A stretch of DNA of 64,000 nucleotides from Vibrio mangrovi (GTDB taxonomy: Bacteria; Pseudomonadota; Gammaproteobacteria; Enterobacterales; Vibrionaceae): NCBI RefSeq assembly GCF_024346955.1, contig NZ_AP024884.1, forward strand, positions 868,001 through 932,000. Reading direction: 5' to 3'. Below, one piece after another: positions 17,755-30,295 of the stretch. Within the stretch, counting starts at the first letter, position 1. Each line of letters starts with the position of its first letter. The translations under genes were made by a program, and so were the position numbers. The notes under the pieces were generated by a model that saw only the letters and a program-made list of their open reading frames with translations, made no database searches and had not been told where the DNA came from.

Positions 17755-18381
17755 CTATTTCAGTTCACCGTATCTCTCCAGAAACAGAACCGTCGCTGCC
17801 GTTCGGGAAGGAACACAGAGTTTTCTCAGCAAACTTTTCATATGAACCTTAACTGTCGACTCCGAAATAAAAAGACGATCAGCAATCTGCTTATTACGAA
17901 ACCCTTTCGCAACTTCTCCCAGAATCTGAAGCTCACGCTCTGTCAGCATATCAAACCGATTGACCTGATCCTTATTCTCCCGCAGATGCCTGACCACAAA
18001 ATCACTGTAGACTTTATTCCCCCGGACAGCTTCCTTCATCAGTTCTACCAGTTCATCCGGCTCGGTGTCTTTCAGTAAATAACCATCGGCACCAGCTTTG
18101 ACCAGCGCTTCAATATCCGCGGCACTGTCAGAGACAGTCAGAATCACAATGATTGCCTGAGACTCATCGGCTCTGAGCGCTTTGAGGGTGTCTAGTCCGG
18201 ACATCCCTTTCATATTCAGATCCAGCAGAATCAAATCTGGTTCAAGCTCATGTGCCAAAGCCACCGCCTCAGTTCCGTTACCGGCTTCGCCAATTACCTC
18301 GAATTCTTCCTCAAAACTTAATAATTGCGCGATCCCTTTACGCATCAGCGGGTGATCATCAACCAAGATTACTTTATACAT
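17755..18381 (-). CDS. narP: Nitrate/nitrite response regulator NarP
   Basis: A 208-residue NarL/FixJ-type regulator. The receiver domain (residues 1-120) has the acidic pair DD at 8-9, phospho-acceptor Asp54 (LILLDLNM), the Thr of ILTVSD and the Lys of YLLKD. The LuxR-type DNA-binding domain (about 145-205) contains LTERELQILGEVAKGFRNKQIA. It follows narQ with a 3-bp gap and faces away from the napFDABC operon. NarP is the known activator of nap in Vibrio and Haemophilus, and a NarP-type site lies before napF. NarL cannot be strictly excluded, but the nap linkage favours NarP. Confidence 0.88.
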   Translation of the reverse strand: MYKVILVDDHPLMRKGIAQLLSFEEEFEVIGEAGNGTEAVALAHELEPDLILLDLNMKGMSGLDTLKALRADESQAIIVILTVSDSAADIEALVKAGADGYLLKDTEPDELVELMKEAVRGNKVYSDFVVRHLRENKDQVNRFDMLTERELQILGEVAKGFRNKQIADRLFISESTVKVHMKSLLRKLCVPSRTAATVLFLERYGELK

Positions 18382-18384
18382 TGC

Positions 18385-20130
18385 TTATGATAGTTCCTGT
18401 GTTTTTTGATAAACCAGAGTCACCGTACAACCGGCGTCTGGTGTAGATTCGACCGACAATTCTCCACCCAATCGGGACGCCCGCTCCCGCATAATTGTCA
18501 TGCCGTAATGGTTCAGCTCAGCTTCCTGACGGTTAAAACCAATACCATCATCACTGACAGTCACAACAATCTGTGTCTCATTTTCACGGCAAAGAATTTC
18601 GATTCTGCTGGCCTGAGCATGTTTGATCGCATTGAGTGTTGCCTCCCGGATCAGCTGCAACAGGTGAACCTGCTGATGCGCATCCAGAGCCAGAGACGAA
18701 AGGACGTTCTCCAGAGAAATAGTGACTTCTGTGTGTTCTCCCAGTTGCTGTACCATACCTTCCAGCGCCTGTGCAAAATTACCTTCTTTAATTGTAAGAC
18801 GAAAAGTAGTCAGAAGTTCCCGCAACTGTGTATAAGCACTGCTCAGGGCATTATCGATATCGGTAATGACAGCCTCAACCTGAGCCGTCGCCTGCTGCTC
18901 AATATTTTGTTTTAAAATACATTGGGCCAAAGTTCTCTTTAACAGGACAACCTGAATCTTCAGATAAGAGAGTGACTGAGCCAACGAATCATGTAGCTCA
19001 CGGGCAATTGTCGCCCGTTCTTCCATCAACAGCAGTTGCTCGGCCTGTCGCTGAGAGCGATTGAAAAAAACAGCCCGGGCAAGTATCTGAGAGAAATTTT
19101 CCACCAGCGTCTGATCCGGACTGGGCAAGGTATATTCCAGATATAAGCAACCAAGGTGCTGCTGATCAAGCTCCATTGGCAACATGTGCAGGTTTTCTTG
19201 TCCGATACTGCCTTCCTGAAGCGTCCAGCTGATTTCATCTTCCCCTCCGACTTCCAGGCGGACAGCTTTGATTCCGTCAATACTTTTGATATGTTTTAAA
19301 ATCGCCTGAAAATTTTCTCGGGTGATTCTGGAAGCCGTCAGCTCCTGTGAAGAATCATAAAGCACCTTCAAAGAGTGATTCGCATACTGAAGTTTTCGGG
19401 TTTTTTCATCAACAGCCTGTTCTAATCCCCGGTAGAGTTTCCCCAAATCCTGAGCCATATGATTGAATGTCCGGGTCAGAATTCCCATTTCACTCTGACT
19501 GCCGGAACTCAGCACGACGTCGAAATTGCGGTTCTGAATCCGGCGACTTGCAACCAGCAACGCTTTCAATGGCTTCACGACTTCCCTGCGGATAAAGCGC
19601 ACCACATAAACCGAAATCAGCAGAATACCGCCTAATCCGAGAGCACCAACCCAGGCCAGATCGATCAGTTTCCGTTCAGAGTAACGTTGCAGAAGAAAGA
19701 CGAAATGATCAATCTGTGCGACAAAACTTGCGACCTGATTCAGATATTCTTCAGCATGATCGGACTGAAGAATCGCTTTCAGCGTTTGCCAGCGTAAAAT
19801 AATCTGTTGGTAACTATGCTGAATTTCTTCCGGAACAAACCGACTGCGTAACGCCGACATCGATGGTGCATGAATCGATGCTTCAAAATTTTCAATATGT
19901 TGCACGTACTGTCCTGAATGACTCTGAATATCATAAGCCAGACGGTAACTTTGCATCCGCATCGAGCCCGAAACATTCACCGCCTCAGCATCATTCAGCG
20001 ACCAGGCTAATGTCACAATAGCAATGCTGGTCGTCACCACAGAAAGCAGCAGGATAAGCAACATGGCTTTTGCTATGGTTCCGGTAACTGATCCTGCTCC
20101 GGTAACTGATTTTTCCGCGTGATTGACCAA
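18385..20130 (-). CDS. narQ: Nitrate/nitrite sensor histidine kinase NarQ
   Basis: A 581-residue inner-membrane kinase. TM1 is around residues 20-45. The nitrate-binding P-box NVSGSMRMQSYRL follows immediately, then a periplasmic helical bundle, TM2 (about 155-180), a HAMP segment, a GAF-like/cysteine-poor central module, and a HisKA_3 domain with His380 in ARELHDSLAQSL. The C-terminal ATPase has the G-box DDGIGF. Nitrate or nitrite in the periplasm triggers phosphorylation of NarP. It forms an operon with narP and is transcribed divergently from napF; an FNR-like box sits 27 bp upstream of its start. Confidence 0.9.
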   Translation of the reverse strand: MVNHAEKSVTGAGSVTGTIAKAMLLILLLSVVTTSIAIVTLAWSLNDAEAVNVSGSMRMQSYRLAYDIQSHSGQYVQHIENFEASIHAPSMSALRSRFVPEEIQHSYQQIILRWQTLKAILQSDHAEEYLNQVASFVAQIDHFVFLLQRYSERKLIDLAWVGALGLGGILLISVYVVRFIRREVVKPLKALLVASRRIQNRNFDVVLSSGSQSEMGILTRTFNHMAQDLGKLYRGLEQAVDEKTRKLQYANHSLKVLYDSSQELTASRITRENFQAILKHIKSIDGIKAVRLEVGGEDEISWTLQEGSIGQENLHMLPMELDQQHLGCLYLEYTLPSPDQTLVENFSQILARAVFFNRSQRQAEQLLLMEERATIARELHDSLAQSLSYLKIQVVLLKRTLAQCILKQNIEQQATAQVEAVITDIDNALSSAYTQLRELLTTFRLTIKEGNFAQALEGMVQQLGEHTEVTISLENVLSSLALDAHQQVHLLQLIREATLNAIKHAQASRIEILCRENETQIVVTVSDDGIGFNRQEAELNHYGMTIMRERASRLGGELSVESTPDAGCTVTLVYQKTQELS

Positions 20131-20156
20131 CCTGACTTCCTCCGTGTCGTATCTAT

Positions 20157-20170
20157 TTGATCATGTTCAA
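20157..20170. promoter_or_regulatory. FNR-like box near the narQ start
   Basis: TTGATCATGTTCAA matches TTGAT-N4-ATCAA at 9 of 10 informative positions. It is 27 bp upstream of the narQ start codon. Confidence 0.45.
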
Positions 20171-20351
20171 CAAAGTTGTAATTGCTATTTATTAAGAATA
20201 CATCATTTCGGATAAATATAACGAATTAGCCCAACAGCGCCCGGATAATGTCTTTCTCTATATCGTCCATACGCCACAAATAATAAACTTATAAATAAGG
20301 ATTAGTTACACCCAGAACATGAAGCAACTCACAACTCCCGTGAATGACTAG

Positions 20352-20365
20352 TTGATCTAAAACAA
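20352..20365 (+). promoter_or_regulatory. FNR-like box upstream of napF
   Basis: TTGATCTAAAACAA matches the FNR consensus TTGAT-N4-ATCAA at 9 of 10 positions and is followed 15 bp later by a NarP-type site. FNR-plus-NarP control is the established arrangement for nap promoters. Confidence 0.6.
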
Positions 20366-20379
20366 GATTCCCCCCCATT

Positions 20380-20395
20380 TACCCCCTTGGTAGTA
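20380..20395 (+). promoter_or_regulatory. NarP 7-2-7 site upstream of napF
   Basis: TACCCCC-TT-GGTAGTA forms an inverted pair of NarL/NarP heptamers (consensus TACYYMT) with the 2-bp spacer that NarP requires; the matches are 6/7 and 5/7. A -10-like TACAAT at 20418-20423 would put the site near -42, a class II activator position. Confidence 0.65.
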
Positions 20396-20486
20396 TTTCA
20401 GTCCGCAGCCCGACACCTACAATTGATGGAAATAATAATTTCCGAATATTTCCAGCTTGCTGTGAATCAATGCTGAGCATTAATGG

Positions 20487-21002
20487 GTGGTACGAGTGAT
20501 CGATCGGACAAGACGACATTTATTTCATCGGACGACACCACAGGAGCAACCACCTGCCTTGCCCTGGATTCAGGATTTAACCGCATTTTTCGAACACTGC
20601 GTCCGTTGCAGTCAGTGTATTGATGCCTGTGAAACTCAGATTATTGTTCATGGTGACGGTGGCTTTCCTCAGGTCGACTTCCACACCGGAGAATGTACGT
20701 TTTGCTATCAATGTGCAGCAGCCTGCCCGGAGAAGTTATTTCTCCCGGAAACCGCCTCTCCCTGGAATGCCAAAGCCACTGTCAGTGCCAAGTGTCTGGC
20801 ACAACAAAATGTTGAGTGCAGAAGTTGCCATGACAGCTGTGAACCGGCTGCGATTCAGTTCCGGCTTCAGCCGGGTAAAGTCGCCCAGCCGCAAATCAAT
20901 CCGGAATTATGTAACGGATGTGGTGCCTGTGTTGCCGGGTGCCCGACTCAGGCGATCACCGTCTGCCACCAAACACAGGATGTCATTCAGGATGCAATGT
21001 AA
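20487..21002 (+). CDS. napF: Ferredoxin-type protein NapF
   Basis: A 171-residue cytoplasmic iron-sulfur protein. Three clusters of cysteines bind [4Fe-4S] centres: CVRCSQCIDAC, CTFCYQCAAACP and CNGCGACVAGCP, plus an extra CRSCHDSC motif. NapF interacts with NapA before its Tat export and helps its maturation. It is first in napFDABC. The start is uncertain: GTG 20487 is used here, while GTG 20496 (VIDRTRRHLF) lies closer to the usual NapF N-terminus; no strong ribosome-binding site decides between them. The stop overlaps the start of napD. Confidence 0.88.
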   Translation: MVRVIDRTRRHLFHRTTPQEQPPALPWIQDLTAFFEHCVRCSQCIDACETQIIVHGDGGFPQVDFHTGECTFCYQCAAACPEKLFLPETASPWNAKATVSAKCLAQQNVECRSCHDSCEPAAIQFRLQPGKVAQPQINPELCNGCGACVAGCPTQAITVCHQTQDVIQDAM

Positions 21003-21294
21003 CGAGGTCCATATTTCAAGTCTGGTTGTGCATGCCGTCCCGGATGCACTGCCAACGATTAAGCCACAGATTACCGTACTTCCCGGAGCTGAAATCTACG
21101 GGGAGAGCGAAGAAGGAAAGCTGGTGGTCGTGCTGGAAAGCACCCATCAGGGATTTATTACTGACACCATTGATGTCATTCACCAGATGCATGGCGTCTT
21201 GGGTGTGGCATTGGTTTACCACCAAATTGATTCGGAAGATGCCGACGAAACAGACACGGGCGTTTCCATTCATGAGACTGAGGGCGATGTATGA
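20992..21294 (+). CDS. napD: NapD, chaperone for NapA maturation
   Basis: A 100-residue protein starting [15 protein letters not shown], the normal NapD N-terminus. NapD is a small ferredoxin-fold cytoplasmic chaperone that binds the twin-arginine signal peptide of NapA and holds back export until the cofactor is inserted. ATG 20992 overlaps the napF end by 11 bp, and the stop overlaps the napA start by 4 bp (ATGA), both signs of translational coupling. A longer in-frame start at 20980 is possible. Confidence 0.88.
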   Translation: MQCNEVHISSLVVHAVPDALPTIKPQITVLPGAEIYGESEEGKLVVVLESTHQGFITDTIDVIHQMHGVLGVALVYHQIDSEDADETDTGVSIHETEGDV

Positions 21295-23780
21295 GCATTA
21301 CAAGAAGAGCATTTTTAAAGGCCAATGCAGCAGCCTCGGCAGCCGCCGTTGCCGGAGTAACACTGCCGACATCGGCAACCAATCTGATTGCAAGTTCAGA
21401 TCAAAGCAAAATTCACTGGGATAAAGCCCCGTGTCGCTTCTGTGGTACAGGCTGTTCGGTACTGGTCGGCACTCAGGATGATCGGATTGTTGCGACTCAG
21501 GGTGATCCGCTGGCTCCGGTCAATAAAGGTCTCAACTGTATCAAGGGATATTTCCTGTCAAAAATCATGTACGGTCAGGATCGTCTGACTCAACCGTTAC
21601 TCAGAATGAAAGACGGGCAATTTCACAAAGACGGAGAATTCACGCCGGTCTCCTGGGACACCGCTTTTGATGTCATGGCCGAGAAGTGGAAAGCGGCTTT
21701 GAAAAAACGCGGACCAACTTCAGTCGGGATGTTTGGCTCAGGCCAGTGGACTGTGATGGAAGGTTACGCTGCCGTAAAACTGATGAAAGCCGGTTTCCGT
21801 TCCAATAACATCGATCCAAACGCCCGTCACTGTATGGCGTCTGCTGTCGGTGGATTCATGCGGACCTTCGGGATTGATGAACCGATGGGTTGTTATGATG
21901 ATTTTGAAAATGCCGATGTGTTTGTCCTGTGGGGTTCGAACATGGCAGAAATGCACCCGGTATTGTGGACCCGGGTCACTGACCGTCGGCTGAGTTTCCC
22001 TCATGTAAAAGTAAACGTCCTCTCAACTTATCAGCACCGCTGCTTCGAGCTGGCAGACCACGGTTATATTTTCCATCCGCAAACCGATCTGGCAATTGCC
22101 AACTTTATTGCCAACTACATTATCCAAAACGATGCGGTGAACTGGGATTTCGTGAAGAAACACACCCACTTCATGCAAGCCACCACAGATATCGGCTATG
22201 GTCTGCGTGACGATAATCCGATCCAGAAAAAAGCCAAAAATCCGAACTCAGGTAAGATGACACCGATTGACTTTGAAGCATACAAAGCCTCGGTTGCCCC
22301 ATACACTCTGGAAAAGACTGAGGAACTTTCCGGAGTTCCGGCTGAAAAACTCCTCATCCTTGCGAAGCAGTACGCCGATCCAAATGTGAAAATTATGTCA
22401 CTCTGGACTATGGGAATGAACCAGCATACCCGGGGCGTGTGGATGAACAGTCTCATCTATAATCTACATCTTCTGACCGGGAAAATAGCCACTCCCGGTA
22501 ACAGTCCCTTCTCCCTGACCGGTCAGCCATCGGCCTGCGGAACCGCCCGTGAAGTCGGTACATTTGCCCATCGTCTGCCTGCGGATATGGTGGTTGCCAA
22601 CCCGAAACACCGAGCCATTGCAGAAAAAATCTGGAAACTGCCGGAAGGAACGATTCCGCCTAAACCCGGTTTTCATGCCGTGCTTCAGGATCGTATGCTC
22701 AAAGACGGCAAACTGAATGCCTACTGGCTGCAATGTAACAACAACATGCAGGCCGGACCGAACCTGAATACCGAGCGCCTGCCCGGTTTCCGTAATCCGG
22801 AGAATTTCATTGTGGTCTCCGACCCTTATCCGACAGTGTCCGCACAAGCCGCTGATCTGATTCTGCCGACAGCGATGTGGGTTGAAAAAGAAGGGGCTTA
22901 CGGAAATGCAGAAAGACGGACTCAGGCCTGGTATCAGCAAGTCACGCCGGTTGGCGATGCCAAATCTGATTCCTGGCAGGTGATGGAGTTTTCCAAACGC
23001 TTCAAAATGGAAGAAGTCTGGCCGGAAGAACTACTGGCAAAAATGCCGGAGTACCGCGGAAAAACGTTGTTTGAAGTCCTGTTCAAAAATGGGCAGGTCG
23101 ATCAGTTCCCGCTCTCCGAAGCTAAAGAACTCAACGATGATGCACACCACTTCGGTTTCTACGTCCAGAAAGGTTTATTCGAAGAATATGCCAGCTTTGG
23201 CCGGGGACACGGTCACGATCTGGCACCCTATGACACCTATCATCAGGTCCGTGGCCTGAGATGGCCGGTGGTGAACGGTAAAGAAACCCTGTGGCGCTTT
23301 AAAGAAGGTTCAGACCCTTATGCCAAACCAGGCACTGACTGGGATTTCTATGGCAAACCGGATGGCAAGGCGCTGATTATTTCTGCACCTTACGAAGCGC
23401 CACCGGAAATGCCGGATAAAGAGTTTGATATGTGGCTGTGTAGTGGCCGGGTTCTTGAGCACTGGCACACCGGCACTATGACCCGTCGGGTTCCTGAACT
23501 TTACAAAGCCGTTCCGGATGCACTCTGCTTTATCCATCCGGCAGATGCGAAAGCTCGTGGATTACGCCGCGGCGATGAAGTCGTGATTGCCAACAAACGC
23601 GGAGAAATCAGAGCCAGAGTTGAGACCAGAGGCCGCAACAAACCACCTCAGGGACTGGTGTTTGTCCCATTTTTTGACGCACGCATTCTGGTGAACAAGT
23701 TGATTCTCGATGCGACAGATCCGCTATCCAAACAGACAGATTTCAAAAAATGTCCGGTCAAAATCACCAAAGCGGTATGA
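21291..23780 (+). CDS. napA: Periplasmic nitrate reductase catalytic subunit NapA
   Basis: An 829-residue molybdoenzyme. The Tat signal RRAFLK is at residues 5-10. One [4Fe-4S] cluster is bound by Cys48, Cys51, Cys55 and Cys83 (CRFCGTGC ... NCIKG). The molybdenum ligand is Cys181 in [11 protein letters not shown]. The rest is the molybdopterin-guanine-dinucleotide-binding body, ending with the dinucleotide-binding domain. It reduces nitrate to nitrite in the periplasm with electrons from NapC through NapB. Length and motifs are normal. The gene is translationally coupled to napD. Confidence 0.96.
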   Translation: MSITRRAFLKANAAASAAAVAGVTLPTSATNLIASSDQSKIHWDKAPCRFCGTGCSVLVGTQDDRIVATQGDPLAPVNKGLNCIKGYFLSKIMYGQDRLTQPLLRMKDGQFHKDGEFTPVSWDTAFDVMAEKWKAALKKRGPTSVGMFGSGQWTVMEGYAAVKLMKAGFRSNNIDPNARHCMASAVGGFMRTFGIDEPMGCYDDFENADVFVLWGSNMAEMHPVLWTRVTDRRLSFPHVKVNVLSTYQHRCFELADHGYIFHPQTDLAIANFIANYIIQNDAVNWDFVKKHTHFMQATTDIGYGLRDDNPIQKKAKNPNSGKMTPIDFEAYKASVAPYTLEKTEELSGVPAEKLLILAKQYADPNVKIMSLWTMGMNQHTRGVWMNSLIYNLHLLTGKIATPGNSPFSLTGQPSACGTAREVGTFAHRLPADMVVANPKHRAIAEKIWKLPEGTIPPKPGFHAVLQDRMLKDGKLNAYWLQCNNNMQAGPNLNTERLPGFRNPENFIVVSDPYPTVSAQAADLILPTAMWVEKEGAYGNAERRTQAWYQQVTPVGDAKSDSWQVMEFSKRFKMEEVWPEELLAKMPEYRGKTLFEVLFKNGQVDQFPLSEAKELNDDAHHFGFYVQKGLFEEYASFGRGHGHDLAPYDTYHQVRGLRWPVVNGKETLWRFKEGSDPYAKPGTDWDFYGKPDGKALIISAPYEAPPEMPDKEFDMWLCSGRVLEHWHTGTMTRRVPELYKAVPDALCFIHPADAKARGLRRGDEVVIANKRGEIRARVETRGRNKPPQGLVFVPFFDARILVNKLILDATDPLSKQTDFKKCPVKITKAV

Positions 23781-23833
23781 GAACACAGCGAGCAGATGCA
23801 AAAGCCAGCAGCAGTTTATGTCGGAGAATAATG

Positions 23834-24289
23834 ATGAGCAAAAAAATAATCACCCTAGTTGCAGCCGGTCTCTTACTCAGTGGGATCGTCTATGCAAAAT
23901 TTGACAACCCCGGCGGTATCGGAGGTTTAGAGTCTCTGAGAGGCATCACCGAAATTGAAGATACCCGTCCGGCGGATGAAATGAAAAAGTACCCGAAAGA
24001 GCAGGTACTCGGTAGTGACTATATTTATCAGCCACCACTGATTCCACACAGTATTCGTAACTATGAGGTGTCACTGAACGCCAACAAATGCCTGTCCTGC
24101 CATAGCTGGAAAAACGCAGAAGAAATGAAAGCGACTAAAATCAGCGTCACCCATTTCGTCAACCGGGAAGATGCAGTACTGGCTGATGTTTCGCCACGGC
24201 GTTATTTCTGTCTCCAGTGTCACGTTCCTCAGGCCAGTGCAGAAGCACTCGTCGAAAATGAGTTTAAACGTGTGGATTCTCTCCGTTAG
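23834..24289 (+). CDS. napB: Dihaem cytochrome c NapB
   Basis: A 151-residue periplasmic protein with a signal peptide (KKIITLVAAGLLLSGIVYA) and two haem c sites, CLSCH and CLQCH. It passes electrons from NapC to NapA. The frame is open from 23750, but GGAG lies 7 bp before ATG 23834, which begins the signal peptide; ATG 23831 is the only close alternative. It is 53 bp behind napA. Confidence 0.93.
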   Translation: MSKKIITLVAAGLLLSGIVYAKFDNPGGIGGLESLRGITEIEDTRPADEMKKYPKEQVLGSDYIYQPPLIPHSIRNYEVSLNANKCLSCHSWKNAEEMKATKISVTHFVNREDAVLADVSPRRYFCLQCHVPQASAEALVENEFKRVDSLR

Positions 24290-24315
24290 TGCCAGGGCCG
24301 GAAATGAGGTTAATT

Positions 24316-24891
24316 ATGAAACTACTAAAAGCCTTTTGGCAGCGACTGGCTTCTCCAAGTAAAGCAGCCGTCGGCGTTGTTCTGTTCATGGGGTTCATCG
24401 GTGGATTGCTCTTCTGGGGTGCATTCAATACAGGCATGGAGGCGACTAACACTGAAGAGTTCTGTGCCGGATGCCACGCGCCAATCGTGGCAGAGATTCA
24501 GGACACGATCCATTATTCAAACCGTTCCGGCGTACGGGCAATCTGTTCAGATTGTCATGTTCCGCACGCATGGACCGATAAAATCGTCCGGAAAGTACAG
24601 GCATCGAAAGAGCTGTTGTTCCACTTTATGGGAACGATCGATACGCCTGAAAAGTTTCAGGCCCGAAGGGCACATCTGGCCGAACGGGAGTGGGCACGAC
24701 TTCAGAAAAACGATTCGCTCGAATGCCGGAACTGTCACCAGTTCGAATACATGGACTTTTCTGAACAAAGTTCGATCAGCGCCCGGCAACACTCGACTGC
24801 TCTGGCATCCGGAGAAAAAACCTGTGTGGACTGCCATAAAGGGATCGCTCATAAACTGCCGGACATGAAAGGTGTCGAAGGCTGGCAATGA
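24316..24891 (+). CDS. napC: Tetrahaem quinol dehydrogenase NapC
   Basis: A 191-residue NapC/NirT protein with one N-terminal membrane anchor (AAVGVVLFMGFIGGLLFWG) and four CxxCH haem sites: CAGCH, CSDCH, CRNCH and CVDCH. It oxidises menaquinol or ubiquinol at the inner membrane and feeds NapB. ATG 24316 follows GAGG with a 6-bp gap; the longer frame from 24289 is not needed. There is no napGH, so this Nap system relies on NapC alone, the usual Vibrio layout. Confidence 0.95.
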   Translation: MKLLKAFWQRLASPSKAAVGVVLFMGFIGGLLFWGAFNTGMEATNTEEFCAGCHAPIVAEIQDTIHYSNRSGVRAICSDCHVPHAWTDKIVRKVQASKELLFHFMGTIDTPEKFQARRAHLAEREWARLQKNDSLECRNCHQFEYMDFSEQSSISARQHSTALASGEKTCVDCHKGIAHKLPDMKGVEGWQ

Positions 24892-24910
24892 TCAAAAGAA
24901 GGAATAGACC

Positions 24911-25042
24911 ATGAGTACACTAGAATCCATCATCTGGCATATTCTGGGCTACAGCGCCATGCCGGTGATTATTCTGTCCGGATTTATCGCTGTTGCCATC
25001 ATCTCGGTTTGGGTGCTTTCAGTAACGAAGGACAAGCAATAA
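24911..25042 (+). CDS. 43-residue membrane peptide downstream of napC
   Basis: A short ORF with a good ribosome-binding site (AAGGAA, 7 bp before ATG). It encodes an amphipathic start (STLESIIWHILGY) and one transmembrane helix (VIILSGFIAVAIISVWVL) with a basic tail ending TKDKQ. It lies 19 bp behind napC in the same direction and before the operon hairpin, so it belongs to the nap transcript. It resembles the TIGR02808-type short proteins of Vibrio relatives. Its role is unknown; assisting assembly or membrane placement of the Nap electron chain would be a guess. Confidence 0.75.
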   Translation: MSTLESIIWHILGYSAMPVIILSGFIAVAIISVWVLSVTKDKQ

Positions 25043-25086
25043 GCCACGTTCCCCTCAACTGATGCCTCCCCAGTCATCAGTAAACT

Positions 25087-25112
25087 TAAGGAGAGACATT
25101 CGTCTCTCCTTA
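25087..25112 (+). terminator. Hairpin ending the nap operon
   Basis: TAAGGAGAGAC (25087-25097) pairs exactly with GTCTCTCCTTA (25102-25112) over a 4-nt loop. The T-run is weak. Confidence 0.65.
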
Positions 25113-25232
25113 TCATTCATCACACCTACCTGCTTATCAAAAAACCTATGACCTACCCGACAATTTGCACTGCTCCTTATTGAGTCATTGCATTGACTGA
25201 GCTAAAACAGACGTAGATACAATTTGCTTACG

Positions 25233-25261
25233 GGCATGTAACTGGTAAAGCAGGCAGGACC
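25233..25261 (+). promoter_or_regulatory. Ribonucleic antiterminator (RAT) of the bgl operon
   Basis: A 29-nt element beginning GGCATGTAACTG and ending GCAGGCAGGACC matches the BglG/SacY/LicT-type RAT, including the conserved ACTGGTAAAGCAGGCA middle. Its last four bases (GACC) are also the first four of the following terminator stem, so the two structures exclude each other. The antiterminator protein is encoded at the end of the same operon. Confidence 0.9.
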
Positions 25262-25311
25262 CAGAGTGCTGAGTTTATAAATAAGCTCAGCACTCTGGGT
25301 CTTTTTGTTTT
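25258..25311 (+). terminator. Leader terminator controlled by the RAT
   Basis: A perfect 16-bp stem (25258-25273 with 25286-25301; arms begin GACCCAGAG and end CTCTGGGTC) followed by TTTTTGTTTTT. It lies 25 bp before bglF and stops transcription unless phospho-regulated BglG binds the RAT. Confidence 0.92.
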
Positions 25312-25335
25312 TAAAGAGATCACAGGTGGTATGCG

Positions 25336-28636
<3,301 letters not shown>

Positions 28637-28679
28637 TAGATTAGTGAGGGATTTGGCTATTGATAAACAGGTGGAATCA

Positions 28680-29519
28680 GTGCTGACAATCACAAAGACT
28701 CTCAATTCGAGTGTCGTATTGGTCGAGCAAAACGGTCAACCGATGATCGTACTGGGAAAAGGCATTGGCTACGGCAAAAAACCGGGGACACGCATCCGGT
28801 ACGATGATGTCAGTCAGGTATTTATGCCGGTCGATAACCTTTATATCAGACAAATGCTCGATAGCATTGATTCCATTCCTGCACGCTATTTTGAACTGAC
28901 GCAGGAGATCGTCTCACATGCCGAGCAAAAGATAGGGCAATCACTGAATCACACCATTTATTTTGCTTTGACCGATCATCTGCACTTTGCCGTTGAACGG
29001 TTTCAAAACGACATTACCCTGACCAACCGGGTTCTCTGGGAAATCAAAACATTTTACCGGACTGAGTTCGAAATCGGTGAATTCGCTCTTGCCTTACTGG
29101 AAGAACATCTTGGAGTTCTCCTGCCAGAGCAGGAAGCGGCCAATGTAGCTTTCCACCTGATCAATGCACAAAGCAGTGACAGTAACGAAACCGACGGCGC
29201 AAAATATGCCCATCTGGTCGGAAAAATTATCAATATCGTCCGCTATACGATCGGCAACGACATTGCAACAGACGACATTCACTACACCCGGTTTATCACT
29301 CATGTGAAGTTCTTCGTCGCCCGCTTTTTCTCCGGGAAAATGCTACCGGACGATGAAGACTCATTATTTGAGCACTTTCAGCGCAAATACCCCAAGGCTA
29401 TCAGTTGTGCACAAAAAATCCGTACATACATCAGAGAAACCTATCAGCAGGAAATATCTGACGAAGAGATCACCTATCTCGCCGTACATATTTACCGGTT
29501 ACTGCAAACGGAGACTTAG
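28680..29519 (+). CDS. bglG: BglG-family transcriptional antiterminator
   Basis: A 279-residue protein: RNA-binding domain (residues 1-60, LTITKTLNSSVVLVEQNG) and two PTS regulation domains, PRD1 (about 65-170, with TDHLHFAVER) and PRD2 (about 175-279, with THVKFFVARFF and LAVHIYRLL). The frame is open from GTG 28644, but GTG 28680 gives the standard BglG N-terminus and has AGGTGG 6 bp upstream. Bound to the RAT it prevents leader termination; phosphorylation by BglF switches it off. As the last gene in bglFBG it gives positive autoregulation. Confidence 0.9.
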   Translation: MLTITKTLNSSVVLVEQNGQPMIVLGKGIGYGKKPGTRIRYDDVSQVFMPVDNLYIRQMLDSIDSIPARYFELTQEIVSHAEQKIGQSLNHTIYFALTDHLHFAVERFQNDITLTNRVLWEIKTFYRTEFEIGEFALALLEEHLGVLLPEQEAANVAFHLINAQSSDSNETDGAKYAHLVGKIINIVRYTIGNDIATDDIHYTRFITHVKFFVARFFSGKMLPDDEDSLFEHFQRKYPKAISCAQKIRTYIRETYQQEISDEEITYLAVHIYRLLQTET

Positions 29520-29529
29520 GGGCTGTGAT

Positions 29530-29555
29530 ACCAAGAATATCAATCAGTTCTTGGT
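29530..29555. terminator. Hairpin at the end of bglG
   Basis: ACCAAGAA (29530-29537) pairs with TTCTTGGT (29548-29555). It overlaps the last codons of the convergent gene. Confidence 0.4.
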
Positions 29556-29960
29556 GCGGTTGTAACCATACTTTCTCAACAGCTGATCAAATTCATCAGA
29601 ATCGCTGGCTTGCAGCTTATCCAGAATATCGGTAGCTTTTTCTTTAATTCGCTGTTTTTTCGCCTGTTTAATCTCATCGATTCTCTTTTGCTGCTGTTCG
29701 AGTGCGTCCAGAGCATTCTCATAATTTTCCTGAGACTCTTCGTCTAATTCTGTTAATTCACCCATTTTTGCGAGAGAAAGGACAACTTTGGTAAGCAGGC
29801 TAAGCTGTGTTCCGTATGAACCCACTTTACTGAATATTTCCCGCTCAAGTTCGCTGTCACCACTTTCTGTATCGATGAATGTGAAGAAATCCGGCTCTAC
29901 TTTCTGGTTAACATCCCCGCTCAACGGGAAATGGAAATTTGATTGTAACCAAGGGAACAT
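29544..29960 (-). CDS. Conserved hypothetical coiled-coil protein
   Basis: A 138-residue soluble protein. Residues 60-125 are a long, charged, probably coiled-coil helix (EALEQQQKRIDEIKQAKKQRIKEKATDIL, quoted here only by its core KQAKKQRIKEK). The start MFPWLQSNF has a strong AAGGAGG ribosome-binding site, so it is expressed. I do not recognise the family. It stands alone between the convergent bgl operon and divergent azoR. Confidence 0.65.
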   Translation of the reverse strand: MFPWLQSNFHFPLSGDVNQKVEPDFFTFIDTESGDSELEREIFSKVGSYGTQLSLLTKVVLSLAKMGELTELDEESQENYENALDALEQQQKRIDEIKQAKKQRIKEKATDILDKLQASDSDEFDQLLRKYGYNRTKN

Positions 29961-30295
29961 GTCAGCCTCCTTATTTTCACATCATTCCTGTTTCCATCAA
30001 CGTCTCATGTAAACGGCTTGATCACTGACAAGATCAGAATATTGACTTCTCATATAGATGGGCTTAAACCCATAAAAAAAGCGTAGTATAGGAATGACAA
30101 TCACCACAATAAGAACACTTAATTATGAATCTCATATCATAAAATTCAGTAAATTCTCTGATAAACATCAAATACCATCACAATATCAGTTCAATTTTTT
30201 CGAATAGGTTCTGCAAAGTTTCCTACTTATCTATCTTTTTCACATCACTAGAATAGCCCCCGTCAACGCGATTCAATTACACAAGGAATTATTTT
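29961..30295. other. Intergenic region, 335 bp, upstream of azoR
   Basis: An AT-rich divergent promoter region with no ORF, RNA or clear operator. AAGGAA lies before azoR. Confidence 0.45.
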
